DNA of 64,000 nt, taken from NCBI GenBank assembly GCA_014804675.1, contig JAAUZH010000037.1, positions 114,473-178,472 on the forward strand, in the 5' to 3' direction. Position 1 is the stretch's first letter; each line of letters starts with the position of its first letter. The DNA is from Lachnospiraceae bacterium. GTDB lineage: Bacteria > Bacillota > Clostridia > Lachnospirales > Lachnospiraceae. The position numbers were made by a program, and so were the translations under genes. Under the pieces are notes generated by a model. That model did not search any database and was not told the origin of the DNA. It saw only the letters and a list, made by a program, of their open reading frames with translations. This document shows, piece after piece, positions 18,317 through 27,154 of the stretch.

Positions 18317-19003
18317 ATGAGAAGAATACAAGTATTAGGCATTACCCTCGTTGATTATTCCTTAAAAGAATCCATGAGAAAAGTGGAAGACTACTTAAGA
18401 GACAGAAAGACCAGAATGATTACTTATGTGACCATTAAAGGGGTGATGACTGCCAATGAAAATGAGACAGTCAGAGCATTTCTTGAAAAGATGGACATGA
18501 CTATTGCAGCGGACACGGATATTTTACAGGCGGCAGATGCCGCCAGCAGAAATCGTGTCAAGGAAGTAGCCGGAAATGAATTTATGGAGGAATTTTTAAA
18601 AAAGCTTGTGCGAAACAGGAAAAGCATTTGTCTGCTTACGGAAACAAATGCACAGCTTTTGCTTCTAAAGGAATATGTAAGGAGTTATCAGGAAAACCTA
18701 AATATAGCAGGCGGCTTTGCATTGGAAGAACTGCAGACCGATGAGGATTTTCTAATCAATGAGATTAACATCAAAGAACCAAATGTGTTGATTTCTCTTT
18801 TGTCGGATGTAAAGCGCATTGAGTTTTTGGATGCCAGTCAGATGAAGATAAATGTGAATATATGGCTTATGCTGAAGGAGGAAATGTCATTATCCAATAA
18901 GCGCAGGAGCATTATTCAGAAGCTTTATCAATCCTTTATGAAAAAGGTTTTTTTGCAACGAGTCAATAAATATAATAATGACACTGGAGAAAAGAAAGAA
19001 TAG
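18317..19003 (+). CDS. Divergent WecG/TagA/CpsF-like protein
   Basis: A 228-residue protein whose start (IQVLGITLVDYSLKESMRKVEDYL), the TYVTIKGVMTANENETVRAF strand-helix and the AADTDILQAADAA loop follow the TagA/WecG fold of N-acetylmannosaminyl-type transferases used for teichoic acid or capsule linkage units. The usual PDGxGV loop is replaced and only the Asp is kept, and the C-terminal region is shorter and divergent. It may be a degenerate transferase or have a changed role. It sits 13 bases after the CPBP gene and 20 before a nucleotidyltransferase gene. Confidence 0.6.
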   Translation: MRRIQVLGITLVDYSLKESMRKVEDYLRDRKTRMITYVTIKGVMTANENETVRAFLEKMDMTIAADTDILQAADAASRNRVKEVAGNEFMEEFLKKLVRNRKSICLLTETNAQLLLLKEYVRSYQENLNIAGGFALEELQTDEDFLINEINIKEPNVLISLLSDVKRIEFLDASQMKINVNIWLMLKEEMSLSNKRRSIIQKLYQSFMKKVFLQRVNKYNNDTGEKKE

Positions 19004-19023
19004 TGTCAGAAGGAGGTTGAGCT

Positions 19024-19944
19024 ATGAAAAAACCAGCTTTGGTAATTCTGGCTGCCGGTATGGGAAGCCGTTACGGCGGACTGAAGCAGATCGATCCGGT
19101 AGATGCCCAGGGAAATAAAATCATTGATTTTTCCATTTATGATGCAAGGAAAGCCGGATTTGAAAAGGTAGTATTTATTATTAAAAAAGAAAATGAGCAG
19201 GATTTTAGAAGCTGCATAGGAGATGCGGTCAGCAAGTACATGGATGTGGAATATGTATTTCAGGATATTAAGAAGGTTCCGGATGGATTTGAAATACCGG
19301 AAGGCAGAATCAAGCCATGGGGGACTGCACATGCCATTCTCTGCTGTAAGGAGACGGTAAAAGAGCCTTTTGCGGTAATCAATGCAGATGATTTTTATGG
19401 CAGGAGCGCATTTAAGACATTGTATGAGTATCTTACCACTCACGAAGATGATGAACTGCACCGTTATGCCATGGTAGGCTATGAGCTGGGAAATACGCTG
19501 ACGGAAAACGGCTCTGTGGCAAGAGGATGCTGTGTGACGGACGAGAATGGTTATCTGGTTACCATTGCGGAACGGACACAAATAGAGAAAAGGCCTCATG
19601 GAGCGGCTTATTCAGAGGATGGCGGCAAAACCTATACGGATATTCCTTTGAATACTCCGGTATCCATGAATATGTGGGGATTTACTCCCAGTATCATGGA
19701 AGAACTGGAAAAAGCAGTGGGCTTGTTTTTCCAGAAGGGCGTGGAAGGCAATCCGTTAAAAGCGGAATGCTTCCTTCCTATAGAAGTAGATAAATTACTG
19801 AAGGAGAAAAAGGCTACGGTTCAGGTTCTTTCTTCTAAAGATAAATGGTTTGGCGTTACCTATAAGGAGGACAAACCTTTTGTAATGGAATCCATTCAAA
19901 AATTGAAAGATGCAGGTATATATCCCCAGAAGCTTTGGGAATAA
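19024..19944 (+). CDS. Sugar-phosphate nucleotidyltransferase family protein
   Basis: This 306-residue cytoplasmic protein has the GT-A-like nucleotidyltransferase fold: the N-terminal VILAAGMGSRYGGLKQIDP is the nucleotide-binding P-loop-like motif, WGTAHAILC is the sugar-binding site, and VINADDFYG carries the metal-binding Asp pair. Family members join a sugar-1-phosphate to a nucleoside triphosphate. Which sugar is used cannot be told; no pathway genes are adjacent other than the TagA-like gene. It ends the operon at a strong two-way terminator. Confidence 0.85.
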   Translation: MKKPALVILAAGMGSRYGGLKQIDPVDAQGNKIIDFSIYDARKAGFEKVVFIIKKENEQDFRSCIGDAVSKYMDVEYVFQDIKKVPDGFEIPEGRIKPWGTAHAILCCKETVKEPFAVINADDFYGRSAFKTLYEYLTTHEDDELHRYAMVGYELGNTLTENGSVARGCCVTDENGYLVTIAERTQIEKRPHGAAYSEDGGKTYTDIPLNTPVSMNMWGFTPSIMEELEKAVGLFFQKGVEGNPLKAECFLPIEVDKLLKEKKATVQVLSSKDKWFGVTYKEDKPFVMESIQKLKDAGIYPQKLWE

Positions 19945-19951
19945 GAATAAT

Positions 19952-19998
19952 AAAACAAGAAGGTCTGATGAAAGGATTTATCAGACCTTCTTGTTTTA
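19952..19998. terminator. Bidirectional intrinsic terminator
   Basis: A perfect 17-bp inverted repeat (AAACAAGAAGGTCTGAT and its complement, 10-base loop) with A-runs and T-runs on both sides, between the convergent nucleotidyltransferase and hemolysin III genes. It can stop transcription from either strand. Confidence 0.93.
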
Positions 19999-20031
19999 TG
20001 TGGAATGAATCGGGAATATAAAATACTGAAT

Positions 20032-20685
20032 CTACAGACCGATGACATATTGATACATAAATATAAAGTGGCAGAAGCTTCCGCCCATTACAAATAAATG
20101 AAATATTTCATGAGAACCAAATGCGCTGTGTTTTGCGTTAAATATAGGGAGCTTTAACGCATAAATGATGCCGCCTGCGGTATAAATGATTCCTCCTGCA
20201 AGAAGCCAGTAAAAGGCTGCTTTTGGAATGTTGTTTACAATAGGGCCGAATACAAAGATGCACAGCCAGCCCATTGCAATGTATATAACAGAGGAAAACC
20301 ACTTAGGACATGTTATCCATACCCCTTTTACCACGATTCCGGCAATTGCAAGAGCCCAAACTGCTGCAAGAAGGGAGTATCCCGTTTTTCCTCCTAATAC
20401 TAAAATACAGACCGGAGTGTAGGAACCTGCAATCAGTACAAAAATCATCATATGATCGATTTTTCGGAAAACCTTTATAAGTTTATCGGACAAGTTGACG
20501 GAATGATAAATCGTGCTGGCAGCATATAATAAAATCATGCTGATAATAAATATAAACATGGCTGCCACACAAGCGCTGCTATAGTAGGAAGCTTTGCTGA
20601 TAAGCGGGAAGCCTGCCAGGAATGCCAGTATCATTCCAATAAAGTGTGTAATAGCGCTGCCGGGTTCACGTATGGACAATGTCAT
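20032..20685 (-). CDS. Hemolysin III family (PAQR) membrane protein
   Basis: A 217-residue protein with about seven membrane helices, of the PAQR/hemolysin III (YqfA/TrhA) family. The family's conserved metal-site pattern is visible: an early Glu in the EPGSAITHFIG segment, SxxxH in AASTIYHSVNL, Asp in IDHMMIF, and HxxxH-like HEIFHLF near the end. Some members affect membrane energetics and fatty-acid balance; true haemolytic activity is doubtful. It is read leftward from its own promoter at 20788-20816. Confidence 0.93.
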   Translation of the reverse strand: MTLSIREPGSAITHFIGMILAFLAGFPLISKASYYSSACVAAMFIFIISMILLYAASTIYHSVNLSDKLIKVFRKIDHMMIFVLIAGSYTPVCILVLGGKTGYSLLAAVWALAIAGIVVKGVWITCPKWFSSVIYIAMGWLCIFVFGPIVNNIPKAAFYWLLAGGIIYTAGGIIYALKLPIFNAKHSAFGSHEIFHLFVMGGSFCHFIFMYQYVIGL

Positions 20686-20787
20686 AATAACTCCTCCTTG
20701 AATTTCATTTCTGCGTTTTCTTTTTTGTTGACGGAAGCATTAAGTATTTTTACAAGTAGTATTAAAAACTATGTTAGCTACAATCAA

Positions 20788-20816
20788 ATACTACACCCTA
20801 TAATATGCAATGTCAA
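20788..20816 (-). promoter_or_regulatory. Sigma-A promoter for the hemolysin III gene
   Basis: On the minus strand, TTGACA and TAGTAT are separated by 17 bases, about 100 bases upstream of the gene. Confidence 0.7.
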
Positions 20817-20846
20817 TAAAATTATGCAAAAATAAAAAGCAGGAGC

Positions 20847-21140
20847 TTAATCTTCTTCAATTACATGAATTTCAAGAAAATCAAAATCAACAGCCTCAAT
20901 AAAATTGTCCTTATAAAAGCGAGCCTTGCTATGCCGTTTAAAATCAGATATGGTTTTATCCAGCCAAATGGGCTTACCCAGATCGAAATGGTAGCAGGCT
21001 TCGTCCAATGCTTTGAAAATCTTGTGTGTTCGGGTATCGTCTTGACAATTCTCAATTACGATATCATTTAGTAAACGATTATCCTTGAATATTTTGAACC
21101 AGATCCGCATATAATTTCTTGTTGCATCCTTTCTTTTCAT
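20847..21140 (-). CDS. Conserved hypothetical protein
   Basis: A soluble protein of about 97 residues from the chosen start (MKRKDATRN). Salient features are the segments WFKIFKDNRLLNDIVIE, FKALDEACYHFDLGKPIWLD, HSKARFYKDNF and the acidic C terminus HVIEED. I believe similar proteins occur in other Lachnospiraceae, with no assigned function. The longer frame starts with a TTG at 21236 that coincides with the -35 box of a good promoter, so it is rejected. The precise start is uncertain because none of the ATGs (21149, 21140, 21110) has a strong ribosome binding site. Confidence 0.65.
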   Translation of the reverse strand: MKRKDATRNYMRIWFKIFKDNRLLNDIVIENCQDDTRTHKIFKALDEACYHFDLGKPIWLDKTISDFKRHSKARFYKDNFIEAVDFDFLEIHVIEED

Positions 21141-21207
21141 CAGCCACATGATTGGAATAAAGCAGCTATATATGGTTTTATCCCCGCTACATGTCAATTC
21201 TGGGGAT

Positions 21208-21236
21208 ATTATAACATTAGAAGCAGAGATGTACAA
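21208..21236 (-). promoter_or_regulatory. Sigma-A promoter for the small conserved gene
   Basis: On the minus strand, TTGTAC and TATAAT with a 17-base spacer, about 65 bases before the chosen start of the leftward gene. Confidence 0.65.
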
Positions 21237-21363
21237 TCCTGCATGGAAAATAACTGGATATTCTTCTGGTTGGAAAGGAGTAAAATGATAAGTTCAAAAT
21301 TAACATAATTTCTTAAAATATTATGAAAAAATTGTACAAAATACATATTTTTGAAAGAAAATG

Positions 21364-21372
21364 TGGTATAAT
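21364..21372 (+). promoter_or_regulatory. Extended -10 promoter for the alarmone synthetase
   Basis: TGG directly followed by TATAAT forms an extended -10 element; the -35 region is poor (CATATT). Its position inside the long frame that begins at 21361 shows that translation must start further down, at 21499. Confidence 0.55.
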
Positions 21373-21498
21373 TTTAGTAAATACTTTACTGCCCATATCA
21401 TACCGATCAAAAGTACAGGGGAAAATGATTATATTAATATTATTAGTGCAGAAACAGCCACAGGGGAGATGTTTTTGAAAGACAAAAGGTGGGATATT

Positions 21499-22179
21499 AT
21501 GGAATTTAAACCGGAAATGGGGAATGGTGTAGATAGTTGGAAGGAAGTAAATCTGGTTTATAACTCAGCATTAAGGGAAATCAGTACAAAGCTCGAAATA
21601 TTAAATGATGAATTCCAGCACGTACACCAATATAACCCGATAGAACATATTAAATCAAGGATAAAGACTCCGGAGAGCATTGTAAAGAAGCTTCGGAAAA
21701 ATGGTTATGAATCGACGATACCTAACATGGTAAAGTATGTAAATGATATTGCAGGAATACGTGTTATCTGCTCTTTTACTTCGGATATATACCGGATTGC
21801 GGAAATGCTGATTAAGCAAAGCGATTTGAAGGTAATATCGGTTAAGGATTACATTCAAAGGCCAAAGCCCAGCGGATATAAAAGCTATCATTTGATTGTG
21901 ACGGTGCCGGTGTTCTTATCGGACCGGATTGTGGATGCCAAGGTAGAGATTCAGATTCGAACGGTTGCCATGGACTTCTGGGCCAGCCTGGAGCATAAAA
22001 TACATTATAAATTTGAAGGAAATGTTCCGGAACATATAAAAAGGGAATTGATAGAATGTGCCAGCATGGTTTCTGATCTGGACATGCGGATGCTTTCCCT
22101 GAATGAAGAGGTGCAGCATCAGCTTCATCAGGAGACGGTGCCGGACCCCCTGGTCATTAAAAAAGCTTCCGGAGGTTAA
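21499..22179 (+). CDS. Small alarmone synthetase (RelQ/RelP-type GTP pyrophosphokinase)
   Basis: This 226-residue protein is a single-domain (p)ppGpp synthetase. The RelA/SpoT synthetase motifs are complete: HIKSRIKTPESIVKKL (ATP binding), DIAGIRVICSFTSDIY (G-loop region), PKPSGYKSYHLIV (guanine contact) and VEIQIRTVAMDFWASLEHKIHYK with the catalytic Glu. No hydrolase, TGS or ACT domain is present, so it makes but does not degrade alarmones. The start at 21499 has an AGGTGGG site and lies downstream of the promoter. It is monocistronic. Confidence 0.93.
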   Translation: MEFKPEMGNGVDSWKEVNLVYNSALREISTKLEILNDEFQHVHQYNPIEHIKSRIKTPESIVKKLRKNGYESTIPNMVKYVNDIAGIRVICSFTSDIYRIAEMLIKQSDLKVISVKDYIQRPKPSGYKSYHLIVTVPVFLSDRIVDAKVEIQIRTVAMDFWASLEHKIHYKFEGNVPEHIKRELIECASMVSDLDMRMLSLNEEVQHQLHQETVPDPLVIKKASGG

Positions 22180-22201
22180 GGCCCTTTGGAAAATAGGACT
22201 G

Positions 22202-22274
22202 AAAATGTAAATAAGGATATGGAACTTTAGCAAAAGATATTGCAGGTTCCATATCCTTATTTCTTTACATTTTG
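22202..22274 (+). terminator. Long-stem intrinsic terminator
   Basis: An inverted repeat of about 24 bp (left side starting AAAATGTAAATAAGG) with a loop of about 16 bases and one 4-base bulge, ending in TTTT; 22 bases after the alarmone synthetase gene. Confidence 0.85.
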
Positions 22275-22550
22275 ATTTAACCTGTAAAATGAGGAGTGCC
22301 CCGGCAGTTTCCCACCGAGGCTATTATGAAAAAATTTATCTAATTTGTAATGTTATAAATTGCTTTGCTTCCTTTATTTGTACTTAGTATAACAATGGAA
22401 TATGAATAAACTATGAACAACTGGTAAAAAATAAGTTAATTCAAACAAATGAATTGAAAAAAAAGAAAAAAACATATACAAATTACACAAATTTTGTTTG
22501 GGAATCAGAAAAATGAGGCACATATTTGAAAACGCAAGAAGCAGATTTTG
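22275..22550. other. AT-rich non-coding interval
   Basis: No coding frame with a ribosome binding site was found. A GC-rich island (GCCCCGGCAGTTTCCCACC, near 22298) stands out but does not match a riboswitch I know. Confidence 0.5.
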
Positions 22551-22579
22551 TTGTAAAAGTTTGCATTTAATGATAAAAT
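22551..22579 (+). promoter_or_regulatory. Sigma-A promoter for the coiled-coil protein gene
   Basis: TTGTAA and TAAAAT with a 17-base spacer and a TGA extension of the -10 box, about 90 bases before the gene at 22673. Confidence 0.6.
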
Positions 22580-22672
22580 AACTGTTAACGATGTGACATA
22601 AAGAAAGTATATAGTTGGATAAATCCTATTGCATAAATGTTGGATGATTTAAGCTGGCTTTGGAGGGTATGT

Positions 22673-23392
22673 ATGGATAATTTTATGGACAAGCTGACAA
22701 AACGGTTCAGCGCAGGGGAATTGATTGAAGCCAATGGAGAGGCGGAAGAAAGAGAGTTAAAAAGAGCCAGGGAGCAGGCAGAAGAAAATGAAAAGCTGCT
22801 TCAGGAAATCCGCCGCCTGAATTTGAAAAATGTAGAGCTTACCGAACAGGCGGGACAATTGATCCAATGCGGAATCGAGCAGTTTGAGGAGTATGACAGG
22901 ACAGCGGATAAGACGAAGGATTCTTTTGAAGAATACGTGCTGCAGGTCAGGGAACTTCTTACTAAAGTAGAAGCCGGCATGGAAAAGATTTCCAGTGATA
23001 TGGAGAAGGTTTTTGCAGGAATGGCGGAATTAAAGAAGACCGACGAAACCACTGATGATAGCTATAGGCGGCTGGAAGAACTGGTAAGAGAGCTGAAAGA
23101 GTCAGGGCAGGAGCAGGAAACAGGAGCTGTATCTCTTGAGAAGGCAATTGACGAGGCGGTAAAGGCATTAGAAGAGTACGTGCATAAAGAAAACGTAAAG
23201 GTATATCGAAACGTACAGGCTGTAGTAATGGATCAAAGTACCCAGAGAGCAAGGGAAATAGGAGACCGTCTGGATGTTCTGGAAAGAAATGCAAAGAAAA
23301 ACGGCACTCTTATGCCTTTTACTGTTATTACCTTTCTTGCAGCTGCAGCATCGCTGATTATACAGCTGGCAGGGATGCTTCAATTGTTTTAA
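22673..23392 (+). CDS. Tail-anchored coiled-coil protein of unknown function
   Basis: This 239-residue protein is almost entirely charged helix (long Glu/Lys/Arg runs, heptad-like leucines in NEKLLQEIRRLNLKNVELTEQ), ending in a single hydrophobic segment (LMPFTVITFLAAAASLIIQL) three to six residues from the C terminus. It would therefore sit on the inner face of the membrane by its tail. A GGAGGG site six bases before ATG 22673 fixes the start. I do not recognise a family; chemoreceptor-like and kinetochore-like coils are superficially similar only. Confidence 0.7.
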   Translation: MDNFMDKLTKRFSAGELIEANGEAEERELKRAREQAEENEKLLQEIRRLNLKNVELTEQAGQLIQCGIEQFEEYDRTADKTKDSFEEYVLQVRELLTKVEAGMEKISSDMEKVFAGMAELKKTDETTDDSYRRLEELVRELKESGQEQETGAVSLEKAIDEAVKALEEYVHKENVKVYRNVQAVVMDQSTQRAREIGDRLDVLERNAKKNGTLMPFTVITFLAAAASLIIQLAGMLQLF

Positions 23393-23452
23393 AGAAATTT
23401 TTGAGATAGGAAATAAAAAACTGACAATGTAGAAAGAAACAGGAGGGAAAGT

Positions 23453-24016
23453 ATGGCAAAACTAAGCTTTAAGCCGGGAAATATGTTATATCCTGTACCG
23501 GCTGTAATGATTAGCGTCAGGGGGAAAAGCGGAGAAGACAATATTATTACGGTTGCATGGGCGGGTACCATCTGCAGTGACCCTCCGATGGTCTCCATAT
23601 CGGTCAGGCCGGAAAGACATTCCTATGAACTGATAAAAGAAAGCGGGGAATTTGTAATCAATCTGATTACCAGAGAGTTGGTCTTTGCTACCGATTACTG
23701 TGGAGTAAAAAGCGGCAGGGATGTGGACAAGTTCAAGGAAATGAATTTGTCCAGGCAAAAGGCCCAGATAGTAAAAGCGCCGCTGATTGAAGAAAGCCCT
23801 GTCAATCTGGAATGCAGGGTAACTGAAGTAAAGGAGTTAGGCGCACATCATATGTTTCTGGCTGAAATCGTTGCTGTGAATGTGGATGATAAATATATGG
23901 ACGAAACCAACAAATTTCATCTGGAGCAGGCAGATTTAGTGGCATATTCCCATGGCTCTTATTATGCTCTTGGTGATTTGCTGGGGACCTTTGGGTTTAG
24001 TGTCCGAAAAAAATAG
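23453..24016 (+). CDS. Flavin reductase family protein (FMN-binding split barrel)
   Basis: A 187-residue cytoplasmic protein of the flavin reductase/FMN-binding split-barrel family. The pattern VMISVRG, ITVAWAGTICSDPPMVSISVRPERHSY and GEFVINL around the FMN site, and the later ECRVTEVKELGAHHMFLAEIV strand pair, are typical of this group in anaerobes. The start has an AGGAGGG site. The electron acceptor is unknown; similar proteins in Clostridia lack a partner oxygenase and may reduce other substrates. Confidence 0.9.
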   Translation: MAKLSFKPGNMLYPVPAVMISVRGKSGEDNIITVAWAGTICSDPPMVSISVRPERHSYELIKESGEFVINLITRELVFATDYCGVKSGRDVDKFKEMNLSRQKAQIVKAPLIEESPVNLECRVTEVKELGAHHMFLAEIVAVNVDDKYMDETNKFHLEQADLVAYSHGSYYALGDLLGTFGFSVRKK

Positions 24017-24058
24017 AAAAAGATTGTGATCCGGACATAGGCTGGTGTTTTTCTGTAC

Positions 24059-24087
24059 TTTACAATCTATAAAAATACTGATAAAAT
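24059..24087 (+). promoter_or_regulatory. Sigma-A promoter for the M23 peptidase gene
   Basis: TTTACA and TAAAAT separated by 17 bases, with a TGA extended -10; 49 bases before the start codon. Confidence 0.7.
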
Positions 24088-24135
24088 ATACTAATTGTGA
24101 ACAAACAGAGATTTTGATAGAGTAATAAGGATAAA

Positions 24136-25698
24136 ATGAAAAAAATTACAAAATTTCATCGGCAAATTGCAATTTCATATTTAAAGACTGCTTTTCTGGT
24201 AATGATTGTCAGTTTTTTTCTGTTGCCCAATTATATAAAAGTAACAAAGGACGGCAATACTATTTATACCGTATTTTTGAATGGCAGGCAGGTTGGAACC
24301 GTGTCGGATGTGTCAAAGCTGGAGGATTATCTGGTGCAGTCCAGAAGGGAATTGGAAGAAGAGTCGGATGATATGGTATTTGTAGACACCAATCTGCAGA
24401 TTACGGGAGAAGAAAAGTATTTTGGATTGACTGATTCCAAAGCAAAGATAAAAGAGCAAATGCTGTCAGTACTAAAGGAAAGTATAAGAGCAACAAAAAA
24501 AAGGGCATATACGCTGAAAATCAATGAATTTACAGTGAATCTTGCATCTTCAGAAGAAGTAAGGGAGCTTTTACAGGCTGCCATCCACCAATATGATACC
24601 AATGACAAATATCAGGTGGAGTTAGTGCTGGACCCTACAAGAGAATTGAGTGTACTTACTGCTTCCATAAAGACGACGGAAGAGAAGCTGGAAGAAGAGA
24701 CTTTCACTGCAATGGAATATGAAGCTGGTGTGGGACAGGCTTTTTCGGAAATGATGGCGGATATCCAGACAGAAGAGGAAAAAGAGTTTTCAGATTACGA
24801 ACTGGGACTTATGGACATTTCCTATGGAGATGATGTGGAAATTGTGGAAACTTATTTGACGGATCAGGAACTGACTCCTTTAAATGAGGCCATAGATATG
24901 GTTACGAAAAATCAGGAAACCCAGGCTGTGTATGAAGTGGTTTCGGGGGATACCCTTTCGGAAATCGCACTGAAGACCAATCTTCCAATGGATGCAATTA
25001 TAGAGATGAATGAAAATCTGGAGGATGAGAATTCTACTATCCGTGTGGGTGATGAATTGGTTATTACAGTGCCGGAGCCGGAGCTGTCCGTGGAGCGTAA
25101 GGAAGAGGTATATTACGAAGAGGACTACGAGGCAGATATTGAGTATGTATATAATGATGAATGGTATACAACCGAATCACAGGTTCTTCAACAGCCTTCC
25201 GCAGGACATAGAAAGGTAGTATCCATTGTTTCTTATCGTAACGAAGATGTAACAGATACAGAAATTTTGAAGGAAGAGGTTAGCATTGCGGCAGTTCCGA
25301 AAATAGTGGAAATCGGAACGAAGGTGCCGCCAACCTATATTAAGCCTATTTCTGGTGGACGTTTTACCTCAGGCTTTAAAATCAGATGGGGAAGATGGCA
25401 CAAAGGTGTGGACTGGGCGACTCCTGTGGGAACAGCGGTTATGGCATCCTCTGGAGGTACCGTGGCAAAAGCAGGATGGGGAAGCGGATACGGCTATGTG
25501 GTATACATTAACCATGCGGACGGAAGACAGACCAGGTACGGGCATTTGAGCAAGGTGCTGGTAAAACCAGGGGATTATGTGAAACAGGGACAAAAGATTG
25601 CATTAAGCGGCAATACCGGAAGAAGTACCGGACCCCACGTGCATTTTGAGATTTTAATCGGCGGAACCCAGGTAGACCCATTGAAATACATGAATTAA
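24136..25698 (+). CDS. Secreted LysM-G5-M23 peptidoglycan endopeptidase
   Basis: A 520-residue envelope protein. An N-terminal membrane/signal segment (about residues 17-33) is followed by a charged helical region, a LysM peptidoglycan-binding module (EVVSGDTLSEIALKTNLP, about 265-312), a G5 domain (about 320-395) and a C-terminal M23 metallopeptidase. The zinc ligands are seen in WHKGVDWA and PHVHFEI, with GYVVYINHADGRQTRYGHL between. It would cut peptide cross-links in the wall. The domain order is common in Clostridia. It has its own promoter and is followed by murA on a separate promoter. Confidence 0.94.
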   Translation: MKKITKFHRQIAISYLKTAFLVMIVSFFLLPNYIKVTKDGNTIYTVFLNGRQVGTVSDVSKLEDYLVQSRRELEEESDDMVFVDTNLQITGEEKYFGLTDSKAKIKEQMLSVLKESIRATKKRAYTLKINEFTVNLASSEEVRELLQAAIHQYDTNDKYQVELVLDPTRELSVLTASIKTTEEKLEEETFTAMEYEAGVGQAFSEMMADIQTEEEKEFSDYELGLMDISYGDDVEIVETYLTDQELTPLNEAIDMVTKNQETQAVYEVVSGDTLSEIALKTNLPMDAIIEMNENLEDENSTIRVGDELVITVPEPELSVERKEEVYYEEDYEADIEYVYNDEWYTTESQVLQQPSAGHRKVVSIVSYRNEDVTDTEILKEEVSIAAVPKIVEIGTKVPPTYIKPISGGRFTSGFKIRWGRWHKGVDWATPVGTAVMASSGGTVAKAGWGSGYGYVVYINHADGRQTRYGHLSKVLVKPGDYVKQGQKIALSGNTGRSTGPHVHFEILIGGTQVDPLKYMN

Positions 25699-25737
25699 GC
25701 GAATAAATGTGGAATATTGAGGCGTATTTATTTTTTA

Positions 25738-25767
25738 TTTACAAATTCCATAAATGTGTTATATACT
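25738..25767 (+). promoter_or_regulatory. Sigma-A promoter for murA
   Basis: TTTACA and TATACT with an 18-base spacer, 32 bases before the murA start. Confidence 0.6.
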
Positions 25768-25799
25768 ATGGATAGCGAGAATAAACTTTGAGGTGTCTT

Positions 25800-27092
25800 A
25801 TGGAGCAATATATCATTAAGGGTGGAAGTCCTTTAGTTGGTGAAGTGGAAATCGGCGGTGCAAAAAATGCTGCGCTTGCTATTTTAGCAGCTTCTATTAT
25901 GACAGACGAGACAGTAGTGATAGAGAATTTACCTGATGTAAGGGATATCAATGTTTTAATCCAGGCAATGCAGAGTGTAGGTGCCATGGTGGAGCGCATT
26001 GACAGGCATACGGTAAAAGTAAATGGTTCTACCATCCACGACCTGACCATTGAAGATGATTATATCAAAAAGATTCGTGCATCTTACTACTTGCTGGGTG
26101 CATTGTTGGGAAAGTATAAAAAGGGAGAAGTAGCTCTTCCGGGAGGATGTAATATCGGAAGTCGTCCTATTGACCAGCACATTAAGGGATTTAAGGCTTT
26201 GGGGGCAGATGTGCGGATTGCCCATGGGCTGATTATTACCGAAGCTGAGAAGCTGAAGGGAAGCCATATTTATCTGGATGTGGTTTCTGTAGGGGCGACG
26301 ATTAATATTATGATGGCTTCTGCTATGGCAGAAGGACAAACTATTATTGAAAATGCTGCAAAGGAGCCTCACGTAGTAGACCTTGCCAACTTTTTAAACA
26401 GTATGGGCGCCAATATAAAAGGCGCCGGCACTGACGTGATCCGTATCAAAGGTGTTGAAAAGCTGCATAAGACGGAGTATTCTGTTATACCGGATCAGAT
26501 AGAAGCAGGAACCTTTATGTTTGCTGCAGCGGCCACAAAAGGGGACATTACCGTAAAAAATGTCATTCCAAAGCATTTGGAGTCCATTAGCGCAAAGCTG
26601 ATGGAAATCGGTTGTGAAATAGAAGAGTCGGATGATGCGGTACGGGTTGTTTCTTCTAAGCCCCTTACCCACACCCATGTAAAGACATTGCCTTATCCGG
26701 GTTTCCCGACAGATATGCAGCCGCAGATAGCAGTGACGTTGGCATTATCAGAAGGTACCAGCATTGTAACGGAAAGCATATTTGAAAACAGATTTAAGTA
26801 CGTGGATGAATTAACGAGAATGGGAGCATCCATTAAGGTAGAAGGAAACACTGCAATTATTGACGGTGTAAGTAAATATACCAGTGCACACATCAGCGCA
26901 CCTGATTTAAGAGCTGGCGCGGCTCTTGTGATAGCAGGACTAGCGGCAGAGGGGATTACCACCATTGATGATATTGTATATATCCAGAGAGGATATGAAG
27001 ATTTTGAAATAAAGCTTCAGGGACTTGGCGCAAGCATTGAAAGGATTACCAATGAGAAGCAAGCCCAAAAATTCAGGTTAAAAGTAAGTTAA
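25800..27092 (+). CDS. murA: UDP-N-acetylglucosamine 1-carboxyvinyltransferase
   Basis: This 430-residue enzyme catalyses the first committed step of peptidoglycan synthesis, transfer of enolpyruvate from PEP to UDP-GlcNAc. The EPSP synthase-like double fold is complete: GGAKNAALAILAAS, RASYYLLGALLG, and the catalytic loop PGGCNIGSRPID with Cys117, the residue attacked by fosfomycin, so the target is of the sensitive type. PGFPTDMQPQ and DLRAGAALVIAGL follow. The ATG at 25800 follows a TTGAGGTG site; the TTG at 25788 is within that site. Confidence 0.98.
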   Translation: MEQYIIKGGSPLVGEVEIGGAKNAALAILAASIMTDETVVIENLPDVRDINVLIQAMQSVGAMVERIDRHTVKVNGSTIHDLTIEDDYIKKIRASYYLLGALLGKYKKGEVALPGGCNIGSRPIDQHIKGFKALGADVRIAHGLIITEAEKLKGSHIYLDVVSVGATINIMMASAMAEGQTIIENAAKEPHVVDLANFLNSMGANIKGAGTDVIRIKGVEKLHKTEYSVIPDQIEAGTFMFAAAATKGDITVKNVIPKHLESISAKLMEIGCEIEESDDAVRVVSSKPLTHTHVKTLPYPGFPTDMQPQIAVTLALSEGTSIVTESIFENRFKYVDELTRMGASIKVEGNTAIIDGVSKYTSAHISAPDLRAGAALVIAGLAAEGITTIDDIVYIQRGYEDFEIKLQGLGASIERITNEKQAQKFRLKVS

Positions 27093-27108
27093 CTGCAGTA
27101 TACAAAAC

Positions 27109-27146
27109 AAAAAGCCTACGGAATCATGCCGTAAGCTTTTTTCTTT
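27109..27146. terminator. Bidirectional terminator between murA and HD-GYP gene
   Basis: AAAGC-CTACGG pairs with CCGTA-AGCTTT around a short loop, with a T-run on the right and an A-run on the left, so it serves both convergent genes. Confidence 0.85.
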
Positions 27147-27154
27147 TATATAGG

